Part shown: positions 1-6,143 of the stretch, piece by piece
How the letters are laid out: each line of letters starts with the position of its first letter
Numbering within the stretch: the stretch's first letter is position 1
Assembly (NCBI GenBank): GCA_003136615.1
Contig: PLFA01000090.1
Coordinates: 6,082 to 12,432, forward strand
Length of the DNA stretch: 6,351 nt
Source: Caulobacteraceae bacterium
GTDB lineage: Bacteria; Pseudomonadota; Alphaproteobacteria; Caulobacterales; Caulobacteraceae
Reading direction: 5' to 3'
Program-made: the position numbers and the translations under genes
The notes under the pieces: model-generated
What the model saw: the letters and a program-made list of their open reading frames with translations, nothing else
Database searches by the model: none
What the model was told of the DNA's origin: nothing

Positions 1-357
1 AACAAGGTGGCCTTCAACGCGGTCTATACCTTCGCGTTCGATCCCGGCAACCTGATCTTCTCCGGCACCTATATCTGGAAGGACAAGTCCTACTACTCGA
101 TCTTCACCCGGACCTATGACGAGGCCCCCTCCTGGTCGCAGGTCAATCTGCGCGCAACCTGGAGCGGGAACCATGATCGGTATGAAGTCGTGCTGTTCGT
201 GAACAACCTCTTCAACACGTTGGGCTACGACGCCGCGGCCGAAGGCTTCGATATCCAGAACCCGGTGAGCAACCCGGCCAATGGCAGCGCCCAGGCCCCG
301 GCTTATGACCTGACGCCGCCTCGGGTGTACGGCATGGAGCTTCACTACAAGTTCTAA
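1..357 (+). CDS. TonB-dependent outer-membrane receptor, C-terminal 118 residues (5' end outside window)
   Basis: This reading frame is open from the first base and ends at TAA 355-357, so only the end of the protein is visible. The sequence shows amphipathic beta-strand character (alternating aromatic residues in 'TYIWKDKSYYSIFTR' and 'YEVVLFVNNLFNTLGY') and ends in 'HYKF', a terminal aromatic typical of outer-membrane beta-barrels and used for BAM recognition. The 'NNLFNTLGYD' motif is the standard last-strands signature of TonB-dependent receptors. The family imports scarce large substrates (iron chelates, cobalamin, glycans, aromatics) through the outer membrane using TonB-ExbB-ExbD energy. 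The segment is about 82% identical, without gaps, to the end of the complete receptor at 2264-5005, so the two are paralogues. Plug, TonB box and signal peptide cannot be judged here. The GTG at codon 3 should not be taken as a start. The substrate is unknown. Confidence 0.93.
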   Translation, partial: NKVAFNAVYTFAFDPGNLIFSGTYIWKDKSYYSIFTRTYDEAPSWSQVNLRATWSGNHDRYEVVLFVNNLFNTLGYDAAAEGFDIQNPVSNPANGSAQAPAYDLTPPRVYGMELHYKF

Positions 358-377
358 GAGACGTCTCGCTTAAGGCG

Positions 378-424
378 CGGCCGGGCTCACCCGTTGGAAG
401 TCAGACCCGGCCGTTCGCTTTTTT
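378..424 (+). terminator. Candidate Rho-independent terminator of the first TonB receptor
   Basis: Positions 378-385 (CGGCCGGG) and 406-413 (CCCGGCCG) form a perfect 8-bp GC-only inverted repeat. A six-T run follows at 419-424. The loop is long (20 nt) and five bases separate stem and T-run, so it is less ideal than the terminator after the second receptor. The T-run lies only on the + strand side, which means it would stop the receptor transcript and not the convergent oxidoreductase. The right arm and T-run lie inside the last codons of the minus-strand gene, whose stop codon (401-403) falls in the loop. Confidence 0.55.
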
Positions 425-2008
425 CAGGTCCCGAAGGATTTCCCGCGCCGCGTTGTGGCCGGGCGCCCCGGTGACGCCGCCGCCGGGATGGGTCCCCGCG
501 CCGCATTGGTAGAGGCCGGGGATGGGGGTGCGATAATCGCCGTAGCCCAGGACCGGGCGGGCGCTGAATATCTGATCAAGGCTCAAGGCGCCGTGCATGA
601 TGTCCCCGCCCACCAGACCGAAGGTGCGCTCCAGGTCGAGCGGCGAGAAGATCTGCCTGGCGATGACGCTGGCCTTGAAGCCCGGCGCTTGGGCGTCCAC
701 CGTCTCGATCATCAGGTCGGCGACCTGCTCGCGGCATTCATCCCAGGACCGGCCATCCGCGAGACGCGGCGCCACATGCTGGCAAAAGAGGCTGGCTACG
801 TGACGGCCGGGCGGCGCCAGGGTGTCATCCAAGGTGGAGGGAATCAGCATCTCGACGATGGGCTGCGCTGACCAGCCGTCTCGCCGCGCGTCCATGAAGG
901 CGCGGTCCATATAGGCCAGGGACGGGGCGATGATGATCCCGCCGGTGAGGTGGTCGCCCGGGGCGGGTTTGGAGCTGAAGCGGGGGAGTTCCGCGAGCGC
1001 GACGTTCATCCGGAATGTGCCCGAACCGCTGCGATACCTGGCGATGCGTTCGCGAAAGTCCGCAGTCAGGAGGCCTGAATCCACCAGGCCGTCAAACAGC
1101 ACCCGAGGGTGGACATTCGAGACGATGAGGTCCGCGTGGAAGATTTCTCCCGACGATGTCGCGACGCCGCTCGCCCGGCCCTTATCCGTCATGACCTCCG
1201 CCACCTCAGCGTCAGTGCGGATCTCGACACCCAGGGCGCGGCAGGCGCCGGCCATGGCCTGCGTGATCGCGCCCATTCCGCCGATGGCGTGTCCCCAGGC
1301 GCCTTTCTTGCCGTTCACCTCGCCGAAAACATGGTGCAGCAGGACATAGGCTGTCCCTGGCGAATAGGGCGAGGCATAGGTCCCCACCACGCCGTCGAAT
1401 CCCAAGGCCGCCTTGATCGGCGCGCTTTCGAACCACCCATCGAGCCAATCGCCGGCCGACTGGGAAAACAAAGCCAGAAGATCCCGCCGGGCGGTGACGT
1501 CTAGATGGGAGAGCCGACGGCCTACGCCGAAACCGTTCGCGAGTTGTTTCAGCATCTCCAGCGGCCCGCCCGCCATCGGCATGTTCGGCGGCGTGGCGAG
1601 AACGAGAACGCGGACCACATCCGCCACCGCCTCCAGGCGCGCGTGATAGGCATCGAGCGCCGCCGCGTCCCGCGTGGAAAAGCGCGCCACTTCGTCCCGT
1701 GTTCGCCCGTCCCCCACGATCAGATGATCGCCGTCCGGAAGCGGCAGGAAATTCGCGATCCTGCGCTCGACCACCCGCAGGCCCTGCGCGGCCAAGCCCA
1801 TGTCCGCGATGACCTTGGGGTTCAATAGAGATAAGGTGTAGCTCGCCGTGGAATTACGGAAACCCGGGTGGAAGGTCTCGGTGACGGCGGCCCCGCCCAC
1901 CACATGCCGGCGCTCCAGAACCGTCACCTTCAGGCCGGCCCGCGCCAGATAGAAGGCGCAGACCAGACCATTATGGCCGGCGCCGATCACAACGGCGCGG
2001 TCAGTCAT
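401..2008 (-). CDS. FAD-dependent oxidoreductase, phytoene desaturase-like / PYROXD2-like (COG1233 type)
   Basis: This 535-residue protein starts with a dinucleotide-binding Rossmann fold. 'VVIGAGHNGL' at residues 6-15 carries the GxGxxG motif (G9, G11, G14), E32 sits at the end of strand 2 where it would bind the FAD ribose, and the 'GG' at 38-39 follows as in amine-oxidase/phytoene-desaturase flavoproteins. Residues 243-252 ('GGMGAITQAM') match the conserved mid-protein segment of this family. The C-terminal FAD-contact block is at about 498-521 ('GLYQCGAGTHPGGGVTGAPG'). Length and motif order fit the bacterial relatives of PYROXD2 and carotenoid desaturases. No signal peptide is seen, so it is probably cytoplasmic or peripheral to the inner membrane. 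The family oxidises or desaturates hydrophobic substrates, but this one's substrate is unknown. No carotenoid biosynthesis gene is adjacent, so a carotenoid role is not supported. The ATG at 2008-2006 is the first possible in-frame start after an in-frame TGA at 2026-2024; no good Shine-Dalgarno precedes it. It is convergent with the first receptor and divergent from the second. Confidence 0.9.
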   Translation of the reverse strand: MTDRAVVIGAGHNGLVCAFYLARAGLKVTVLERRHVVGGAAVTETFHPGFRNSTASYTLSLLNPKVIADMGLAAQGLRVVERRIANFLPLPDGDHLIVGDGRTRDEVARFSTRDAAALDAYHARLEAVADVVRVLVLATPPNMPMAGGPLEMLKQLANGFGVGRRLSHLDVTARRDLLALFSQSAGDWLDGWFESAPIKAALGFDGVVGTYASPYSPGTAYVLLHHVFGEVNGKKGAWGHAIGGMGAITQAMAGACRALGVEIRTDAEVAEVMTDKGRASGVATSSGEIFHADLIVSNVHPRVLFDGLVDSGLLTADFRERIARYRSGSGTFRMNVALAELPRFSSKPAPGDHLTGGIIIAPSLAYMDRAFMDARRDGWSAQPIVEMLIPSTLDDTLAPPGRHVASLFCQHVAPRLADGRSWDECREQVADLMIETVDAQAPGFKASVIARQIFSPLDLERTFGLVGGDIMHGALSLDQIFSARPVLGYGDYRTPIPGLYQCGAGTHPGGGVTGAPGHNAAREILRDLKKANGRV

Positions 2009-2263
2009 GCGGATATGCGAGTCTCATGGCCGGCGGCTTCCGCCACGGGCCGGGCCCTGTCAATCGCCCGCTCCCCCGGGGAAAAATCGATCCTCTCGCG
2101 CTCGGTCGCAAAGCGGACACACGCCGCCAAGGAAATGACACAAGTGACTTGACGACATCTGCGATCTCGTCCAGCACTGCATGAAATCGAGGTTGCGCCG
2201 GCTCGCCGAGCGCCGCCCGAACAGACAAAATTCGGCGCCAAAAGCCGGCACAAGGGAGGTTAC
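2009..2263. promoter_or_regulatory. Divergent intergenic region with a palindromic operator candidate at 2141-2151
   Basis: These 255 bases separate the starts of the minus-strand oxidoreductase and the plus-strand receptor, so they should hold promoters for both. The most distinct element is CAAGTGACTTG at 2141-2151, a perfect 5-bp inverted repeat around one central base. Its right half overlaps TTGACG at 2149-2154, which resembles a -35 box for the + strand, but no convincing -10 hexamer follows at 16-18 bases. A small hairpin (GGCGG 2032-2036 / CCGCC 2040-2044) lies in the probable leader of the oxidoreductase. Several short frames cross the region on both strands, but none looks like a protein. 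Location of regulation here is likely; the specific operator is a guess. Confidence 0.4.
2252..2260 (+). promoter_or_regulatory. Strong ribosome binding site of the second TonB receptor
   Basis: AAGGGAGGT contains GGAGGT, a near-perfect complement to the 16S rRNA 3' end, and sits three bases before the ATG at 2264. It fixes the start of the receptor and contrasts with the weak or absent sites of the other genes in this window, which suggests the receptor is the most strongly translated product. Confidence 0.8.
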
Positions 2264-5005
2264 ATGACCAGGACTCGCCTGTTGATGACGTGCGCCTGCA
2301 GCGCACTCACAATTGCCAGTGGGGCGATCGCCGGGAGCGCCCTGGCTGCCCCACCCGCCACCCGTCCCAGTCCACCTTCCGCCGAACCAGAAACGACCAT
2401 AGGCGAGATCGTCGTCACGGCGGAAAAGCGCGAAGCCAATATTCAGGACGTGCCGGAGGCGGTGACCGCCTTCACCGCCCAGGACCGGAATATCAAGGGC
2501 ATTGAGACCGTCCAGGACCTCACTGACTTCACACCGGGCTTCACCTATTCCAGCCAGCTTGACCGGCCGGCCATGCGTGGTCTTTCCCGCGCCACGAACA
2601 TCTATGCTCAGGATTCTTCGGTCGCGGTCTATTATGACGACTTCTTTTCGAACTCGACCTTCCTCGTGGGCCGCGATGACATGCTCATCGACCAGGTCGA
2701 AATTCTGCTGGGGCCCCAGGGCACGCTCTATGGGCGCAACGCGATTGGCGGTCTGATCAACACGATCTCCAAGCGTCCGACCGACGACTACACGGGCGAG
2801 GTTCGCGCCAGCGTCGGCAATTACGAAGCCTATAAGGTGGAGGGTACGATCTCAGGCCCCCTGGCGCCTCACTTGGATTTCCGCCTCAGCGGCTATTACG
2901 ATTCCCAGGATCAGGGATGGCTGAAGAACATCGTTCCCGGCGGCCTCTCGGAGGGCGGCGTCAAGCACGATCCCTATGGCGACTTCCAACTGGAGTACAA
3001 GAAAGACAACGACGACATCTGGCTGGATACTTATGTCGTCGGATTCAATGGCGATCGTGGCGGCCCGGGTTCCACCCTGGGCACGCCCCAGGGGGGCTCC
3101 TACGAGACGATCCTCACCGGCCAGAGCCAGATCGCCTTCAACCCCGCCTTCCCCTATGGCGGCGGCGCCGTGCCCGGATCGGTCGTGGGCCAGATCGGCA
3201 CGGACAACCCTATCGTCACCTCCGGAAACGAGCGCTTATTCGCTCATGCTTTCGCGACCAACATCACGGTGAACAAGGCCTATACCGCCGTCGTCCATTG
3301 GACCCATCATTTCAACGACTTCGACGTGAAATATGTTGGCGGTTACAGCCAGTATCACTACGAGCTTCACGACCCCTTCCAGGCCAATCCCGACGCCACC
3401 GACAATGCGCCGATCACCCAATATCAGGTGCCGACGATTCCCGCCGATTGCCAGGGGCTCGCCGTCGCCCTGGGTTATCCGGCCGCCGCCGCGGGCGCCT
3501 CACCCTTCTGTACGCCTCTGACCGTCGATCCTCAGCAGGAATTCACCTATGAGACGCAGACCGATTGGTTCAGCCACGAGATCACCTTCTCCTCCACCTG
3601 GAACAAGAATTGGCAGTGGATCGCCGGCCTCTATTATTACAACGAAACCGATAATAACGCGGTGACGAGCCAGCTGAATGGCCAGCCGCAGCTGGCCAAC
3701 CCGATCGCCCTCATTCCCTTGGAAACCACGGGATCGTTCACGCCGGCCCTACCCAACCCCGGCCTCTATAGCTTCTTCCTCGACTATCAGGATCGCATTC
3801 AGAGCGCCGCGGCCTATGCCCAGGTGGACTGGAAAGTGACCCCCAAGATCAAACTGACCGGCGGTGTTCGCTATACATTTGACTGGAAGCACCTGACCGA
3901 GGAGACGCGCTATGTCGACTTCTCCTCGGGTATATTGAGCCCCTATGAGTTCGGGTCCGCCCTGCCGGCCATCGATATTACCCCCGCTCTGATCAGCTTC
4001 GCGCCGGGCCCGGGTATCTGCGGCCTGCCCGTCCTTCAGACCTCTGGTCCCTATGAAGGTGATTACACACGCTGCCTGAGCGATCATTCGCAAGCCCTGA
4101 CAGGCACCGCGGGTATCGAATGGACGCCCAATGACGACACGCTGATCTATGCCCGCTACAACCGGGGCTATAAGGCCTTCGCCTTCTATGCCGGCTATGA
4201 CGAGGTCAATACCGAAGCCAAACCCGAACATGTCGACGACTTCGAGGTGGGCTATAAGGCGAGCTTCGGCGGCAAGTTCACCATCGACGCCGACGCCTTC
4301 TATTACAACTATACAGACGATCAGGTGCCGCTCGGCGTCACCTCGGGCACCGGCGCCACCTCCACCGTGGTCACGCAGTTCGTCAATGTTCCCCGGGCCA
4401 TATCGGACGGTGTGGAAATCACCGCCTATTGGCGGCCGATCCGCCACCTTGATCTTAGCCTGACCTATGGCCTGGATCACACCTCGATCCAGACCGGTTG
4501 CAGCTTGGTGGGCGGCGTGGCCGTCGGCGCCTGCTACGAAGACTCCGTCGATCCGAATGGAACGGCGCCCGGAAATCGCACCGTCGCCACGACCGGCGGC
4601 GTCGCCCTCCAGTCGGTGAAGGGGGACGAACTGCCCCAGGCGCCGGAAAACAAGGTGGCCTTCAACGCCGTCTACAAGTTCGAGTTCGACCCCGGCAACC
4701 TCACCTTTTCGGCCACCTATATCTGGAAGGACAAGTCCTATTACTCACTCTTCACGAGGATTTACGACGAGGCGCCTTCCTGGTCACAGGTCAATATGCG
4801 GGCCACCTGGAGCGGCAATCATGATAAGTATGAAGTCGTTCTGTTCGTGAACAACCTCTTCAATACCCTTGGGTACGACGCCGCCGCCGAGGGTTTCGAG
4901 CTGCAGAATCCCGTCAGTAATCCAACCCTGGCCTACACCCAGACCTCAGCCTTTGATCTGACCCCCCCGCGCACTTTCGGCATGGAGGTGCACTACAAGT
5001 TCTAG
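2264..5005 (+). CDS. TonB-dependent outer-membrane receptor, complete
   Basis: This is a 913-residue outer-membrane active transporter driven by TonB-ExbB-ExbD. A Sec signal peptide covers residues 1 to about 28 (basic 'MTRTR', hydrophobic core, cleavage likely after 'SALA'). A Pro-rich linker follows, then the TonB box 'IGEIVVTA' (46-53). The plug domain spans roughly 57-175: 'NIQDVPEAVTAF' opens it and 'QVEILLGPQGTLYGRNAIGGLINTISKRP' (144-172) closes it. The rest is the beta-barrel, with 'LIYARYNRGYKAF' (627-639), 'PEHVDDFEVGYK' (654-665), an 'NNLFNT' motif and a terminal Phe. It is somewhat long for the family, consistent with large extracellular loops. Apart from two cysteines in the signal peptide it has exactly six, in three close pairs (396/416, 586/604, 746/757). 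The start is fixed by a strong ribosome binding site and the signal peptide. No FecA-type N-terminal signalling domain is present, so regulation through an anti-sigma factor is not expected. The paralogue ends at 357. The substrate is not predictable; siderophore uptake is only one possibility. Confidence 0.96.
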   Translation: MTRTRLLMTCACSALTIASGAIAGSALAAPPATRPSPPSAEPETTIGEIVVTAEKREANIQDVPEAVTAFTAQDRNIKGIETVQDLTDFTPGFTYSSQLDRPAMRGLSRATNIYAQDSSVAVYYDDFFSNSTFLVGRDDMLIDQVEILLGPQGTLYGRNAIGGLINTISKRPTDDYTGEVRASVGNYEAYKVEGTISGPLAPHLDFRLSGYYDSQDQGWLKNIVPGGLSEGGVKHDPYGDFQLEYKKDNDDIWLDTYVVGFNGDRGGPGSTLGTPQGGSYETILTGQSQIAFNPAFPYGGGAVPGSVVGQIGTDNPIVTSGNERLFAHAFATNITVNKAYTAVVHWTHHFNDFDVKYVGGYSQYHYELHDPFQANPDATDNAPITQYQVPTIPADCQGLAVALGYPAAAAGASPFCTPLTVDPQQEFTYETQTDWFSHEITFSSTWNKNWQWIAGLYYYNETDNNAVTSQLNGQPQLANPIALIPLETTGSFTPALPNPGLYSFFLDYQDRIQSAAAYAQVDWKVTPKIKLTGGVRYTFDWKHLTEETRYVDFSSGILSPYEFGSALPAIDITPALISFAPGPGICGLPVLQTSGPYEGDYTRCLSDHSQALTGTAGIEWTPNDDTLIYARYNRGYKAFAFYAGYDEVNTEAKPEHVDDFEVGYKASFGGKFTIDADAFYYNYTDDQVPLGVTSGTGATSTVVTQFVNVPRAISDGVEITAYWRPIRHLDLSLTYGLDHTSIQTGCSLVGGVAVGACYEDSVDPNGTAPGNRTVATTGGVALQSVKGDELPQAPENKVAFNAVYKFEFDPGNLTFSATYIWKDKSYYSLFTRIYDEAPSWSQVNMRATWSGNHDKYEVVLFVNNLFNTLGYDAAAEGFELQNPVSNPTLAYTQTSAFDLTPPRTFGMEVHYKF
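4649..5005 (+). repeat. C-terminal segment duplicated from/with positions 1-357 (paralogous receptor ends)
   Basis: These 357 bases align codon for codon, without a gap, to positions 1-357. By hand count 97 of 118 residues are identical, and about 38 of those identical residues use a different synonymous codon. Substitutions cluster in one stretch shortly before the end (about ten residues after 'NPVSNP'), which would be the last surface loop, while the strand motifs are nearly unchanged. This is the pattern of an old gene duplication under purifying selection, not of a recent repeat or an assembly artefact. Confidence 0.9.
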
Positions 5006-5035
5006 TCTCACGCCCCGCTGGGCGGTCTTCGTTGG

Positions 5036-5068
5036 CGGGCGTGGCGAGAGATCGCCGCGCCCGTTTTT
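5036..5068 (+). terminator. Rho-independent terminator after the second TonB receptor, GNRA-capped
   Basis: Positions 5036-5047 pair with 5052-5063 to give a 12-bp stem (one G-U wobble at 5042/5057) closed by the GAGA tetraloop at 5048-5051, a stable GNRA loop. Five T residues follow immediately at 5064-5068. It starts 31 bases after the receptor stop. This is a near-ideal intrinsic terminator and suggests the receptor is transcribed separately from the downstream reductase-transporter pair. An alternative pairing of 5009-5015 with 5037-5043 would compete with it. Confidence 0.88.
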
Positions 5069-5104
5069 CGCTTTGGAAAGACGCCGATTACGCGAGGCAA
5101 GGTG

Positions 5105-5133
5105 TTGGCGTGGCGGTCCCCCCCGCCTAAATC
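5105..5133 (+). promoter_or_regulatory. Weak candidate promoter of the aldo/keto reductase-MATE unit
   Basis: TTGGCG (5105-5110) and TAAATC (5128-5133) are separated by exactly 17 bases and lie between a strong terminator and the reductase start, where a promoter is needed. The match to the sigma-70 consensus is modest (4/6 and 3/6). The spacer contains an inverted repeat (GGCGG 5112-5116 / CCGCC 5123-5127) including a run of seven C. Confidence 0.25.
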
Positions 5134-5139
5134 GGATAT

Positions 5140-5154
5140 GGGAGGCGCGCTCCC
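5140..5154. promoter_or_regulatory. Short palindrome GGGAG-N5-CTCCC upstream of the reductase
   Basis: GGGAG at 5140-5144 and CTCCC at 5150-5154 form a perfect 5-bp inverted repeat around GCGCG. If the candidate promoter just upstream is real, this falls at about the transcription start, a usual place for a repressor site or a 5' leader hairpin. In GC-rich DNA such short repeats also arise by chance. Confidence 0.2.
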
Positions 5155-5189
5155 AGGCGCGACCCCAAAGATCATAGGTCCTCAAACTC

Positions 5190-6143
5190 ATGCGTTACCG
5201 CACTCTCGGCGCCAGCGATCTGAAGGTGTCGGTGATCTCCCTGGGCTCCTGGCTCACCTACGGCGTCGGCGTTGAGGCGGCGGCGGGAGCTGCCTGCGTG
5301 AAGCGGGCGTTTGACCTCGGAATCAACTTCATCGACACCGCCAACGTCTACGGTCGTGGTGCTGCGGAAACGGTGCTGGGTGACACCCTCGCGGGGATTC
5401 CGCGCGACTCATACATTCTCGCCACCAAGGTCTTTGGCGAGATGGGCCCTGACGATAAGGGACTATCGCGCGCGCAGATCCAAAAACAGCTCGACGCCTC
5501 CTTGAAGCGGTTGAAGGTCGATTATGTCGATCTCTATCAATGCCATAGGTATGACCCCGCGACCCCGCTGGAGGAAACCCTGGAAGCGCTCACCGCCGCG
5601 GTCCACGCAGGCAAGGTCCGCTATCTCGGCTTCTCCGAATGGTCGCCGAAGAATATCCAAGCCGCCCTGGCGGCGACTGGCGTGGAACGCTTTGTCTCCA
5701 GCCAACCGCAATATTCCCTGCTCTGGCGCCGCCCCGAGAAAGAGGTGATCCCTCTCTGCGCCGCCAACGGCATTTCACAGATCGTCTGGTCGCCCCTCGC
5801 CCAGGGGGTCCTCAGCGGAAAATATCTTCCCGGCGCAGCGCCCCCGTCGGACGCCCGCGCCTCGAGCGAGGCCATGAGCGGCCACATCAAGAGCTGGTTG
5901 CGCCCTGATATTCTTGAAGCTGTTCAGGCCCTGAAGCCCCTGGCGGCGGAGGCGGGCTGCAGCCTCGCCCAGTTTTCCCTGGCGTGGGTGCTGCGCGAGC
6001 CCAATGTCGCCTCGGCGATCGTGGGCGCCAGCCGACCGGGGCAACTCGACGATAACGCCGCCGCGGCGGATCTCAATATCGATCCCGCCCTCTTCGCCAG
6101 GGCCGAGGCTCTCGTGGCCGATCTGCCCGCCCGGTCAGCCTGA
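5190..6143 (+). CDS. Aldo/keto reductase (Kv-beta/AKR6-like group)
   Basis: This 317-residue cytoplasmic enzyme has the length of a complete (beta/alpha)8 aldo/keto reductase. The catalytic tetrad is intact: D49 and Y54 in 'FIDTANVYG', K80 in 'ATKVFG' and H119 in 'LYQCHRYD'. Further family marks are 'GKVRYLGFSEW' (141-151), 'QPQYSLLWRRPEKEVIPLC' (172-190), 'SPLAQGVLSGKY' (201-212) and the NADPH-phosphate binding 'IVGASRPGQLDDN' (277-289). Members reduce aldehydes and ketones with NADPH; the closest style is the bacterial Kv-beta-like group. The natural substrate cannot be told. The ATG at 5190 is the first start after an in-frame TAG at 5175-5177; only a weak AGG (5176-5178) lies 11 bases before it. 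Its stop overlaps the start of the downstream MATE transporter, so the two are probably one transcription unit, separated from the receptor by a terminator. Confidence 0.94.
   Translation: MRYRTLGASDLKVSVISLGSWLTYGVGVEAAAGAACVKRAFDLGINFIDTANVYGRGAAETVLGDTLAGIPRDSYILATKVFGEMGPDDKGLSRAQIQKQLDASLKRLKVDYVDLYQCHRYDPATPLEETLEALTAAVHAGKVRYLGFSEWSPKNIQAALAATGVERFVSSQPQYSLLWRRPEKEVIPLCAANGISQIVWSPLAQGVLSGKYLPGAAPPSDARASSEAMSGHIKSWLRPDILEAVQALKPLAAEAGCSLAQFSLAWVLREPNVASAIVGASRPGQLDDNAAAADLNIDPALFARAEALVADLPARSA

Noticed and set aside
7..9. GTG as a start codon for the first gene
   Set aside because: The frame is open through position 1 and matches the interior of the paralogous receptor, so this is an internal valine codon of a gene cut by the window.
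401..2008. Carotenoid desaturase (crtI) assignment
   Set aside because: The fold is shared, but the motifs fit the broader PYROXD2-like group and no other carotenoid gene is nearby.
1868..2152. Plus-strand frame entering the intergenic region from the oxidoreductase
   Set aside because: Mostly antisense to the conserved FAD-binding end of the oxidoreductase, low-complexity translation, no support.
2001..2306. Minus-strand open frames crossing the divergent intergenic region
   Set aside because: Three overlapping frames are open by composition. They overlap the start of the second receptor and have no family resemblance or ribosome binding site; an Arg-rich translation is typical of GC-rich noise.
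2917..3552. 211-codon plus-strand frame overlapping the receptor
   Set aside because: Out-of-frame shadow of the receptor with an Arg/Pro-rich translation; the receptor frame carries the conserved motifs.
3749..4480. Antisense open frame of 243 codons inside the second receptor
   Set aside because: It lies opposite a clearly coding receptor frame, in a phase favoured by GC-rich third positions, and its translation shows no recognisable domain. It is a shadow.
5118..5124. Run of seven C as a phase-variable tract
   Set aside because: It is short, single and outside any coding frame, in GC-rich DNA; spacing effects on the weak promoter are possible but unsupported.
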